This document shows positions 1-6,871 of a stretch of DNA of 13,552 nt, in pieces. How positions within the stretch are numbered: position 1 is the first letter of the stretch; each line of letters begins with the position of its first letter. The notes under the pieces were generated by a model. That model saw only the letters and a list, made by a program, of their open reading frames with translations. It was not told the origin of the DNA and did no database searches. The translations under genes were made by a program, and so were the position numbers. Source of the stretch: an uncultured Bacilli bacterium (lineage in GTDB: Bacteria > Bacillota_I > Bacilli_A > RF39 > UBA660); assembly GCA_944358665.1 (NCBI GenBank), contig CALVRP010000125.1, positions 1 to 13,552 of the forward strand, read 5' to 3'.

Positions 1-42
1 ATAAATACTTTTTTGATAAATATCCGGTATATATTTTTCCAT
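1..42 (-). CDS. Start of a gene, possibly YqeG-like HAD phosphatase (partial, 14 codons)
   Basis: Only the first 14 codons lie in the window, reading MEKYIPDIYQKSIY with no stop. The start is well supported: a strong Shine-Dalgarno GGGAGGTG lies four bases upstream of the ATG, and a plausible promoter lies further upstream. An N-terminus of the form M-x-K-(Y/F)-x-P-D-x-Y-x-K-S-I-Y resembles the start of YqeG-type HAD-IIIA phosphatases, small cytoplasmic proteins often found near ribosome-assembly GTPase genes in Firmicutes. The identification rests on that short match and on memory of the family. The existence of the gene is much surer than its name, because the catalytic DxDxT motif lies outside the window. 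Confidence 0.5.
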   Translation of the reverse strand, partial: MEKYIPDIYQKSIY

Positions 43-71
43 CCCACACCTCCCTGTAAAATTCTATTACC

Positions 72-101
72 ATAATATCACATTTAAACTATAATATTCA
101 A
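72..101 (-). promoter_or_regulatory. Putative sigma-A promoter for the left-edge gene
   Basis: On the minus strand a -35 box TTGAAT (96-101) is followed by an 18 bp spacer and a -10 box TATTAT (72-77). Transcription would begin near 65, giving a leader of about 23 nt that contains the GGGAGGTG ribosome binding site. The match is moderate; the position just upstream of a strong start site supports it. Confidence 0.45.
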
Positions 102-175
102 GCGTTTTCCAGTTTTTACCTCATAAAAAAATTATTCCAAGTAGAAATAATTTTTATTTTCCTTTATATTTAAAT

Positions 176-224
176 AAAACTGAAGGCCGGTGACCACCAC
201 CGGTTTGAAACTTATCAGTTTTTT
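176..224. terminator. Nested GC-rich hairpin, candidate bidirectional terminator or small structured RNA
   Basis: An outer 8 bp stem AAAACTGA (176-183) / TCAGTTTT (215-222) encloses a perfect inner 6 bp stem CCGGTG (187-192) / CACCGG (198-203) with a five-base loop. T-rich tracts follow the outer stem on both strands: six T on the plus strand, TTTTATTT on the minus strand. The inner stem is the only GC-rich spot in this region. It lies about 200 bp past the end of the orphan gene at 426 and just before the promoter of the left-edge gene, where a minus-strand terminator would be expected. A structured RNA or the end of a lost mobile element cannot be excluded. Confidence 0.45.
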
Positions 225-425
225 CTACCTTATTACTAATAATTTTCCTGAAAAATGCACCAAATATTTTTTATTTAAAATAACTGCATAAACTTTTTGT
301 AACTTCCCTAAAGTAAAATATCTTAAGCTAAAATTATTCTCTAATATAATTAATAACAGGTTTAAAAAAATTTAATTTTTTTCATTCTATTCATTAATTT
401 TTTAGAGCATCTTCAGATAACTTAT

Positions 426-1241
426 TTAATTTAATTTTTTTACATATACTTTTTCTGAGCTTTTTTGATAAATATCACGCAACTGATCATCGAGTTCTCT
501 TGATTTTTGTTTTTCTTCTTCAATTTCTCTTTGCAAATCTAAAATTTTTTTAATTAACATTTCCTTTTTTCTATTTTCTTTTCTTACTGTTTCAAGTTCA
601 ACTCTTAATCGCCGCAATTCTAATAAAGTACTATCTAAATTAATTGATTCTTTTTCTTCTAAATCATATATTTGAAAAATTTCTCCCATAAATTTAGTAT
701 TTAAAAATTTATATAATTCGGTATCTCTAAAATGGCCTTTAAAATCTTTTCTGCAATCCATAGACTTGTTTCCTAGCAAGACCTTTTCAGAAATCAATAT
801 ATTTCTCTTTTCGTCAACAAACCATACTATTGGCTCTTTGTTTAATGATTTTATACATTCTCCAGCCATGGTAATGGGCTTAGATAATTCTCCAAGCGCT
901 ACACGATCTTCATCAATTATGGTAGCGTACTTAAGTAATTCCTTAAGGTTATTAGATTTCAGAACCGGACGGACACCAAAACCACCAGAGGCATGGCCTT
1001 GGATTAATCTTCCTGCTGAATCAAAGCACATTGAATTAACAATATTCCAGAAATTAAATGACGTTTGGGATGCGGTCCAATAATCGCAGTAACCATCCTC
1101 AGTTATTATTTCCCCCATACTTTTAGCTAAATCTGTAACCTTAGCTTTCATACCATATTTTTTTATTATTGGGGACACCTCTAAATCTTCTACATATAAT
1201 AATGTCATTTCATCAATATAATTATAAATACAGTTTTCCAT
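426..1241 (-). CDS. Permuted DUF6273 / formylglycine-like domain protein with C-terminal coiled coil
   Basis: This is a 271-residue protein of unknown function. Residues about 13-96 contain GYCDYWTAS (50-58), then an aromatic-rich stretch, SAGRLI (75-80) and GGFGVRPVLK (86-95). That is the usual C-terminal half of DUF6273 or FGE-like (C-type-lectin-fold) domains. Residues about 137-190 carry PIVWFVDEKRNILISEK and ELYKFLNTKF, which resemble the usual N-terminal half (W-x-V...ALLIS...LR-x-WLN-x-x-F). The halves are therefore in reversed order. Residues about 205-260 are highly charged with heptad-like leucines (coiled coil). There is no signal peptide or membrane segment, so it is probably cytoplasmic. 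AAGAGG (1249-1254) precedes the ATG and a strong promoter lies directly upstream. It is monocistronic and its partner is unknown. The domain call is from pattern memory. Confidence 0.6.
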   Translation of the reverse strand: MENCIYNYIDEMTLLYVEDLEVSPIIKKYGMKAKVTDLAKSMGEIITEDGYCDYWTASQTSFNFWNIVNSMCFDSAGRLIQGHASGGFGVRPVLKSNNLKELLKYATIIDEDRVALGELSKPITMAGECIKSLNKEPIVWFVDEKRNILISEKVLLGNKSMDCRKDFKGHFRDTELYKFLNTKFMGEIFQIYDLEEKESINLDSTLLELRRLRVELETVRKENRKKEMLIKKILDLQREIEEEKQKSRELDDQLRDIYQKSSEKVYVKKLN

Positions 1242-1268
1242 CTAAAAACCTCTTTTCCAATATCCCTT

Positions 1269-1296
1269 ATTATAACAAAACAATTGATATTGTCAA
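1269..1296 (-). promoter_or_regulatory. Consensus sigma-A promoter of the orphan gene
   Basis: A perfect -35 TTGACA (1291-1296), a 16 bp spacer and a perfect -10 TATAAT (1269-1274) lie on the minus strand, ending 27 bp before the ATG at 1241. Both hexamers match consensus exactly, the best promoter in the window. Transcription should begin near 1262, leaving about 20 nt that contain the ribosome binding site. Confidence 0.8.
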
Positions 1297-1318
1297 CAAG
1301 AAATAGTGAACACTCTTA

Positions 1319-2473
1319 TTATATAGATGAATTACCAGTTACTACATCCTCTAAATATTGAAGGTATAATTCAAAAATATTCGCCTTTTCAACATTCTTA
1401 TCAACCGTTAAATTAATTGTTCTAATAACTTTTCCATTTTCTTTTATATCCAATGTTCCAACCTTTTGCCCTTTTTTGAGCGGAGCTTTTAAAGATTCCA
1501 TTTTCACTTCATAAGTTGCATTACCACTTTTTTCAGCCTTTTTTCTGAGAACTGTTACATCAGTTTGTGGAACAACATTTACGGTGCGTTCTTTAGCTTT
1601 ATCAACTTCATATTTACCAATTGAATCATTACCATCTAGTAAATTATCAATTTTGTATTGGGCAAAAGCATAATCTAACATCGAACTTACTTCGGCATTT
1701 CTAGTTTTACTGTCTGGTTCACCCATCACAACGGCAATGACTCGCATACCATCTTTTTTTGCTGTGGCAGTTAAACAATAACCAGCTTCTTTAGTATAAC
1801 CTGTTTTCAGACCATCCACACCATCATAGAACCTAACTAATTTATTTGTATTAACAAGCCATATTTTTTTATCAGTATTTTCTCTTAAATAATCTTCGTA
1901 AACTGAAGTAAATTCTAAAACTTTTTCATGTTTAACTAGTTCTTTTGCAATTGTCGCCATGTCTCTCGCACTTGAATAATGATTTGCCGCATCAAGACCA
2001 TGGGGAGTTTTAAAATTAGTATTTTTAAGATTTAATTCTTTAGCTTTTTTATTCATCATATCGACGAAAGCTTCTTCCGTTCCGGCGACAGCCTCCGCTA
2101 AGGCGACAACGGCATCATTACCAGATGCAATAGCGACGCCTTTAAATAAGTCCTCAACAGTCATTTTTTCGCCAGTTTCCAATAAAATTTGACTTCCACC
2201 CATACTCGAAGCATTTTCACTAACCTGTATTTCTTGATTCCATTTTAAACTACCATTTTCTATAGCTTCCATTATTAAAAGCATACTCATCATTTTTGTC
2301 ATACTGGCCGGATTTAATTTTTCATCAGCATTATTCTCATAAATAACGTCACCAGTACTTGCTTCGATTAAAATAGATGATTTTGCATTTTCTGCCAAAG
2401 TAGTATTCTCTTCAGCCGCAACTTTTATTGGTAAAATTAATAAACATAAACACATTATTAATATTTTTTTCAT
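1319..2473 (-). CDS. dacA: Serine-type D-alanyl-D-alanine carboxypeptidase (PBP5/DacA family)
   Basis: This penicillin-binding protein removes the terminal D-Ala from peptidoglycan pentapeptides outside the membrane, limiting cross-linking. The 384 residues begin with a signal peptide (MKK, a hydrophobic core to about residue 16, then Val-Ala-Ala at 18-20). The three catalytic motifs are present: SxxK as SMTK (S57, K60), SxN as SGN (117-119) and KTG (223-225) in GLKTGYT. A C-terminal PBP5_C-type beta domain spans about 280-360, and the last roughly 20 residues could form the usual amphipathic membrane anchor. AGAGGTGG (2477-2484) precedes the ATG. The gene follows the exporter gene and its terminator; I found no clear promoter of its own in the 69 bp gap, so it may depend on readthrough. 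Length and motif spacing are normal, so an active enzyme is expected. Confidence 0.93.
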   Translation of the reverse strand: MKKILIMCLCLLILPIKVAAEENTTLAENAKSSILIEASTGDVIYENNADEKLNPASMTKMMSMLLIMEAIENGSLKWNQEIQVSENASSMGGSQILLETGEKMTVEDLFKGVAIASGNDAVVALAEAVAGTEEAFVDMMNKKAKELNLKNTNFKTPHGLDAANHYSSARDMATIAKELVKHEKVLEFTSVYEDYLRENTDKKIWLVNTNKLVRFYDGVDGLKTGYTKEAGYCLTATAKKDGMRVIAVVMGEPDSKTRNAEVSSMLDYAFAQYKIDNLLDGNDSIGKYEVDKAKERTVNVVPQTDVTVLRKKAEKSGNATYEVKMESLKAPLKKGQKVGTLDIKENGKVIRTINLTVDKNVEKANIFELYLQYLEDVVTGNSSI

Positions 2474-2514
2474 AATCCACCTCTAATAAAAAATATGTCA
2501 AAAAAAAGGAAATA

Positions 2515-2549
2515 TAACAAAAAATAGAAACCGCTTGTGTTTCTATTTT
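2515..2549 (-). terminator. Rho-independent terminator of the MFS-CBS gene
   Basis: A perfect 11 bp inverted repeat (2521-2531 / 2539-2549, loop 2532-2538) ends in a T-rich run on the minus strand. The 5' arm contains the TAG stop codon of the exporter gene (2543-2545), so terminator and coding end overlap. The stem is mostly A-U with a few G-C pairs, so some readthrough into dacA is plausible. Confidence 0.7.
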
Positions 2550-4399
2550 GCTAAAGCTAAATATGAATTTATTGCATAATTAGTAATATTACTTCTATTA
2601 ATAACACCGATCATTTTGCCATCTTTCATAACTGGTGCTTTCTTTAAATGTTTACTTTCAAGAATGCGACAAACATCTTCTAGGTTCGTATTAACATCAA
2701 TAGTTAAAACTTTCTTCTTCGCAATGTCTTTTACTTTAATATTCATTAAATCCTTTAATTTATCATCAAAACCATTTTCCGCACCTAAAAGTGCTAGTGA
2801 ATAAGCGTTGACAAATAATGGATGCGCTTTAGATAAGTAACGCATAATATCACCGTCACTAATAAAGCCTGTTAAAGCGCCTTTCTTATTAACAACCGGT
2901 ACACCACTAATATGTTTTTCAGTAATTAAAGTTAAAGCTGTTAATAAATTATCTTCTTCTTTAACTGTATATACATCGGTTTTCATAATAGTTTCTAATT
3001 TCATATCAGTAACAACTGGTTTACTATTTTCAATTTTTCTAATAGATAAAGATAATATGAAACCAGCTAAAGCCACGACAAAAGCAACAGCCATCGTTAC
3101 GATAAAGGCAAATTCCATAGCCTCGTAGCCGTTAGATCCAGCATTAATTCTAAGGTCAGTCATTAATGAATAAACGCCGGTAAAGATTGATGTTCCCATA
3201 CAACCAGCCACTTGGAAACCAGCGGTTACCAAAGTTACACCATGAGGGTTTTCTTCTTTAGAAAGTGATCCTAAAGCAAAACTTTGACTTGGGCCGATTA
3301 TTAATGACATACATCCAGCAACCGGAATATATAAAAGCGCGATAAGAAGCAATGAATTCAAATTAATTGTAAGCGCTAGTAATAAGATGAAGACAAATAC
3401 TAGTAAATAACCTAGCGGTACAATAAATTTACCACCTTTTTTATCATATATCTTACCAGCAATAGGTGCTAGAATACATGAGACAATAATTGATGGGAAT
3501 AAAGTAAGTGAAGCTTCTAATGATGATACTCCCATTGCATTTTGAATAAATAATGGCATAATAACGTTCATAGAAAGTAAAACAAACATCGCAATTAAGT
3601 TAAGTGAAAGTCCTACTTTAAATTCTTTAGCTTTTAAAGGTTTAAAATTAGTAAGTGGTACTTCTAATTTATTTTGTCTTTTAACAAAAATAATTAAGCA
3701 GATTATTCCGATAACTATAGCTGCTAAAGCAACGAAAATATTACCTGAGAATAATGTTGAAATACCATATAAAATTCCTATTAAGGCAAGGCTGATTAAA
3801 ATAACTGATAAAATATCCAAATGTGGATTTTCCATCTTTTTATCTTTACCAATTATAACAGCGCCCATGATAAATAAGATGACCATTAAGGCGGCAAAAA
3901 CAAAGAATAAAATATGCCATGTACTAAAGTTTAATAAAATACCAGCTACAATAATACTTAGTGATGGGCCTAAAGTTGTAGCGGCTCCCATAAGCCCCAT
4001 ATAAGAACCCATTTTTTCTTTTGGTACAACACTAAGAACCATATTCATGCCAATTGGCGTAAGCATACCAGTACCTAGTGATTGAATAATACGACCAGCA
4101 AGCATTACTGGGAAAGATGGGGCGAAAGCACACACTAAGCTACCAACAATTAATAATCCTACAGTAAATAAGAAAAGGGGCCTAGTAGCAAACTTTCGAT
4201 ATAAGAATGACGCTACCGGAATCATGATAGCGGCTCCTAACATATAAGCGGTTGTTAACCATTGGACAGTAGAAACACCGACATTAAAGTCCTGCATAAT
4301 TGGTGTTAAAGCAATATTTAAAAATGTTTCATTAAATGTTCCTAAAAACGCACCAAAGGCAGCAACCATTAATATCAATATTGGTTTTTTTGTTTTCAT
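2543..4399 (-). CDS. MFS exporter (DHA2/EmrB-QacA type) fused to a C-terminal CBS domain pair
   Basis: The 618-residue protein begins with an MFS transporter of roughly 455 residues with about 12-14 hydrophobic segments. The first segment contains an acidic residue in the FNETFLNIALTPIMQDF pattern typical of DHA2 proton-coupled drug exporters. A degenerate motif A (LYRKFATRP, 66-74) and a motif C-like LGPSLSIIVAG (143-153) support an antiporter. Residues about 467-525 and 555-612 are two CBS repeats (SGVPVVNKKGALTGFISDGDIM and KKAPVMKDGKMIGVINRSNI), joined by an insertion of about 30 residues. CBS pairs usually bind adenosine nucleotides and gate the attached protein, so nucleotide-controlled export is inferred. 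AGGAGGAAG (4404-4412) sets the start. A structured leader and a promoter precede it, and a terminator overlaps its stop. The substrate cannot be read from sequence. Confidence 0.88.
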   Translation of the reverse strand: MKTKKPILILMVAAFGAFLGTFNETFLNIALTPIMQDFNVGVSTVQWLTTAYMLGAAIMIPVASFLYRKFATRPLFLFTVGLLIVGSLVCAFAPSFPVMLAGRIIQSLGTGMLTPIGMNMVLSVVPKEKMGSYMGLMGAATTLGPSLSIIVAGILLNFSTWHILFFVFAALMVILFIMGAVIIGKDKKMENPHLDILSVILISLALIGILYGISTLFSGNIFVALAAIVIGIICLIIFVKRQNKLEVPLTNFKPLKAKEFKVGLSLNLIAMFVLLSMNVIMPLFIQNAMGVSSLEASLTLFPSIIVSCILAPIAGKIYDKKGGKFIVPLGYLLVFVFILLLALTINLNSLLLIALLYIPVAGCMSLIIGPSQSFALGSLSKEENPHGVTLVTAGFQVAGCMGTSIFTGVYSLMTDLRINAGSNGYEAMEFAFIVTMAVAFVVALAGFILSLSIRKIENSKPVVTDMKLETIMKTDVYTVKEEDNLLTALTLITEKHISGVPVVNKKGALTGFISDGDIMRYLSKAHPLFVNAYSLALLGAENGFDDKLKDLMNIKVKDIAKKKVLTIDVNTNLEDVCRILESKHLKKAPVMKDGKMIGVINRSNITNYAINSYLALAK

Positions 4400-4420
4400 T
4401 TTTCTTCCTCCTTTTTATTT

Positions 4421-4512
4421 AAGGGCCAAAAAAAACACATGTATATATGCATTTCCCTTCGTAATCAGATTTACGTGCATATGCACTACATGTGTCAACA
4501 GGCCTTTTTGCA
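4421..4512 (-). promoter_or_regulatory. Structured 5' leader of the MFS-CBS gene: candidate attenuator or riboswitch
   Basis: In the transcript, an outer AAGGCC (within 4501-4509) can pair with GGCCCTT (4421-4427, one bulge). Inside it a perfect 8 bp stem ACACATGT / ACATGTGT (4488-4495 / 4435-4442) closes a junction with two adjacent short hairpins: the palindrome GTGCATATGCAC (4475-4486) and GTAA/TTAC (4461-4474). An 18 nt single-stranded segment follows. The closing stem runs straight into eight U (4428-4435), like an intrinsic terminator. TGCAT in the palindrome can alternatively pair with ATGCA (4448-4452), extending the terminator stem, so two exclusive folds exist. I do not recognise a known riboswitch class. 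It could instead simply terminate alaS transcripts, for which no other terminator is visible. Confidence 0.55.
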
Positions 4513-4518
4513 AAACAT

Positions 4519-4548
4519 ATTTTATCATAATTTTATGCCCTATGTCAA
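4519..4548 (-). promoter_or_regulatory. Putative sigma-A promoter of the MFS-CBS gene
   Basis: A perfect -35 TTGACA (4543-4548), an 18 bp spacer and -10 TAAAAT (4519-4524, 5 of 6 consensus) lie just past the alaS stop. The start point would be near 4512, so the whole structured element at 4421-4512 is transcribed as a leader of about 113 nt. A second TTGACA at 4493-4498 has no acceptable -10 box. Confidence 0.6.
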
Positions 4549-4555
4549 CAAAAAA

Positions 4556-6313
4556 TTACTCTAAAATTGCTTTAATTCTTCTAACGCCCGCACTACTTGA
4601 TTCTTCTTTTTTGATTTTAAAATGTCCAAGTTCCTTGGTGTTATTAACATGTGGTCCTCCGCATAATTCTTTAGAAATATCACCAATAGAATAAACAGTG
4701 ACAATATCCGGATATTTTTCTATAAACATACATTCAGCACCAGAAGCTAAAGCAGCTTCTTTCGTCATTTCCACGTGGGTGACATCTAAGCCTTCACTAA
4801 TCCATTTATTAACTAAGTCTTCTGTCCTTTTCTTCTCTTCATCTGTTAATTTATGATCACAAGAAAAGTCAAAACGCATTCTTTCTGATGTAATATTACT
4901 ACCCTTTTGATGAACATCTTTACCAATAACTTGTTTTAAGGCGGCATTTAATAAATGGGTTGCCGTGTGATATTTTGTTTCCATTATGCCATCACCAGCA
5001 AGACCACCTTTGAATTTTCCCGCCGCAGCTGTTCGGGATTTTTCTTGATGTTCTTTAAATTTTTCATAAAAGCCATCAATATCGATTTTTAAGCCTTCTT
5101 CTTTAGCCAGTTCTTCGGTTAGTTCAATTGGAAAGCCATAAGTATCATATAACTTAAACGCTAAATCTTTATTAATGGTATCGCCATTTAAATTTTTAGT
5201 AATTTTAGAAAATTCTCTTAACCCTTTTTCTAAAGTACGATTAAACTTTGTTTTTTCACTACTTAAAACTTCTAAAATAGTATCCTTATTACGTTCTAAT
5301 TCATGGTAATATTTAGAATAATCACGAATAATAATTTCAGCAAGACATTTATCCCAATCACTATTAATATCAATATCTAACATTTTCGCATATCTAATAG
5401 TTCTTCGAATCATTCTTCTTAAAACATAGCCTTGATCAGTATTAGATGGCTTACATCCAGCATCATCACCACTTATTATAACAATTGCTCTTATATGGTC
5501 AGCAATAATTCTCATAGCTTTAGTATACTTTTCATCATCATAACTTTTACCACTAACTTCTTCTATTTTCTCAATAACCTCTTTCCAAATAGATGTTTTA
5601 TAATTATCATCTTTACCTTCTAAAACGGCCGTAATTCTTTCAACCCCCATACCAGTATCAACATTTTTTTGACTAAGCTCCGTAACATTACCTTCTTCAT
5701 CTATGTAATACTGCATGAAAACATTATTCCAAATTTCAACCCATCTTTCATCTTCTGGATCATGTTTTTCGGGAACCGGTTCATCACTGCGCCAATAAAA
5801 AATTTCCGTATCTGGACCACATGGGCCAACGCCACCAACAGTCCAAAAGTTATCCTCTTTACCTAAATAACTAATACGTTGTTCACTAATTCCTAAACCT
5901 TTCCAAATAGTTGCTGATTCTTCATCTCTAGGGATATTTCCTTCACCTTTAAAAACAGTTACCGCTAAGCGCTCTTTAGGAATATTAAAATATTTAGTTA
6001 AAAGCTCAAAACTCCATGTGATTGACTCTTTTTTAAAGTAGTCTCCAAGTGACCAGTTACCAAGCATTTCAAAAAATGTATGATGAGTAGTATCACCAAT
6101 TTCATCTAAATCACTAGTTCTTACACATTTTTGAACATCAACAAGTCTTGTGCCTTCCGGATGTTTCTCACCAAGTAAATAAGGAACTAGGGGCTGCATA
6201 CCAGCAGTTATAAATAAACTGGTAGGGTCATTTTCCGGAATAACACCACTACTTGGAATATATTTGTGCCCTTTTTCTTCAAAAAATTTTATATATGTAT
6301 CCTTAATATTCAT
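4556..6313 (-). CDS. alaS: Alanyl-tRNA synthetase, short form without C-Ala domain
   Basis: This enzyme charges tRNA-Ala with alanine in the cytoplasm. The class II catalytic core is clear: PSSGVIPENDPTSLFITAGMQP near residues 20-41, motif 2 region RTSDLDEIGDTTHHTFFEMLGNWS (65-88), GGVGPCGPDTEIFYW (160-174) and motif 3-like TDQGYVLRRMIRR (292-304). An editing core follows with HTATH (449-453) and CGGPH (551-555), supplying the two His, Cys and His of the metal site; the common CGGTH Thr is Pro here. At 585 residues it is about 290 shorter than E. coli-type AlaRS. The DHHA1/C-Ala tail is absent, and the FYAESGGQ-type segment that normally precedes HTATH is missing. Only 156 bp follow before the next gene, so no frameshifted tail remains. 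The ATG has AGAGGTGG upstream and overlaps the kinase end by 11 bp. Expression should follow the alanine T-box. Confidence 0.93.
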   Translation of the reverse strand: MNIKDTYIKFFEEKGHKYIPSSGVIPENDPTSLFITAGMQPLVPYLLGEKHPEGTRLVDVQKCVRTSDLDEIGDTTHHTFFEMLGNWSLGDYFKKESITWSFELLTKYFNIPKERLAVTVFKGEGNIPRDEESATIWKGLGISEQRISYLGKEDNFWTVGGVGPCGPDTEIFYWRSDEPVPEKHDPEDERWVEIWNNVFMQYYIDEEGNVTELSQKNVDTGMGVERITAVLEGKDDNYKTSIWKEVIEKIEEVSGKSYDDEKYTKAMRIIADHIRAIVIISGDDAGCKPSNTDQGYVLRRMIRRTIRYAKMLDIDINSDWDKCLAEIIIRDYSKYYHELERNKDTILEVLSSEKTKFNRTLEKGLREFSKITKNLNGDTINKDLAFKLYDTYGFPIELTEELAKEEGLKIDIDGFYEKFKEHQEKSRTAAAGKFKGGLAGDGIMETKYHTATHLLNAALKQVIGKDVHQKGSNITSERMRFDFSCDHKLTDEEKKRTEDLVNKWISEGLDVTHVEMTKEAALASGAECMFIEKYPDIVTVYSIGDISKELCGGPHVNNTKELGHFKIKKEESSSAGVRRIKAILE

Positions 6314-6854
6314 GTTCCACCTCTTCTAACATTTGATTTGTTTTTAAGACTAAGTTATCAATATTACCATCATTTTCAATTAAATAGTCATAATTTTGAT
6401 AATCTTCTAAAGCATGCTCAGTAATATGCTTTTTTTGTTTAGTTGTTAAATTATTTTCATAACCTGGTCTTTCCATTTTAATAATAGTTACATTATCAAA
6501 TTTACTTTTGGGAATATCTAGTTCATTTGGAAATCTTGCCCCCGATATAACAATAACATCAAAATAATATTTATAAACCATAATATCTTCACATATACGA
6601 TTTATAAAAAAGTCTTTATTAATCTTCTCCCTAACAATATCGGTTCCTAGCGTTTGTAATAATTCTCTTGGTTTATTTTCATCACTACCATCCCAGTCAG
6701 TAATTTTCATTGCATAATCTTTTATATAATCAGAAAATCCTAATCTAACTACTTTTTTATTTTTCTTTTCATAATAATTTATAATAGCCTTAGCCACAGT
6801 ATCTTTACCTGTTCTTGCTTTGCCAGCCAATAGAAATATTTTTACTTTTTTCAT
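6303..6854 (-). CDS. Deoxynucleoside monophosphate kinase-like P-loop protein
   Basis: With the start at 6854 this is a 183-residue P-loop kinase. Walker A is GKARTGKDT (about 11-19). Also present are the family-type PRELLQTLGTD (62-72), a strand with SGARFPNEL (104-112), and TEHALED (145-151) followed by YLIENDGNIDNL. These are typical of phage T4 gp1-like dNMP kinases and related AAA proteins, which phosphorylate deoxynucleoside monophosphates with ATP. The start at 6854 is preferred because AAAGGAG (6860-6866) sits six bases upstream. The in-frame ATG at 6885-6887 lies inside the T-box terminator stem and has no binding site. The gene is the first after the alanine T-box, and its stop lies inside alaS (11 bp overlap), so the two are probably translated together. 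The exact nucleotide substrate is not visible. Confidence 0.8.
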   Translation of the reverse strand: MKKVKIFLLAGKARTGKDTVAKAIINYYEKKNKKVVRLGFSDYIKDYAMKITDWDGSDENKPRELLQTLGTDIVREKINKDFFINRICEDIMVYKYYFDVIVISGARFPNELDIPKSKFDNVTIIKMERPGYENNLTTKQKKHITEHALEDYQNYDYLIENDGNIDNLVLKTNQMLEEVEHEY

Positions 6855-6871
6855 TTTTTCTCCTTTCAAAA

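Larger units (their letters stand above)
43..425. other. 383 bp intergenic stretch without a convincing gene
   Basis: Apart from the nested hairpin (176-224) and the promoter (72-101), this stretch holds an all-AT inverted repeat AAAAATTATT (127-136) / AATAATTTTT (146-155) with a nine-base loop, and a near-palindromic A7/T7 tract at 364-382. The longest open stretch on the minus strand, about 40 codons around 250-375, has no ATG and no ribosome binding site. I see no tRNA, no IS terminal repeat and no recognisable gene remnant. It is more AT-rich than the flanking coding sequence. Confidence 0.5.

Noticed and set aside
766..1083. Plus-strand open reading frame of about 105 codons
   Set aside because: It lies wholly antisense to the domain-bearing gene at 426-1241, has no ribosome binding site and resembles no protein family; AT-rich DNA produces such shadows.
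4493..4498. Second TTGACA as an alternative exporter promoter
   Set aside because: No TATAAT-like hexamer occurs 16-19 bp downstream (best are CGTAAA, GTAAAT and TAAATC), and the upstream TTGACA/TAAAAT pair is better.
4400..4555. Frameshifted remnant of the missing AlaRS C-terminal domain
   Set aside because: Only 156 bp follow the alaS stop and they hold a promoter and a structured leader; no DHHA1 or C-Ala-like sequence appears in any frame, so the short form looks genuine.
5432..5866. Plus-strand open frames opposite alaS
   Set aside because: They are antisense to strongly conserved AlaRS motifs, with low-complexity Ile/Phe/Thr composition and no initiation signals.
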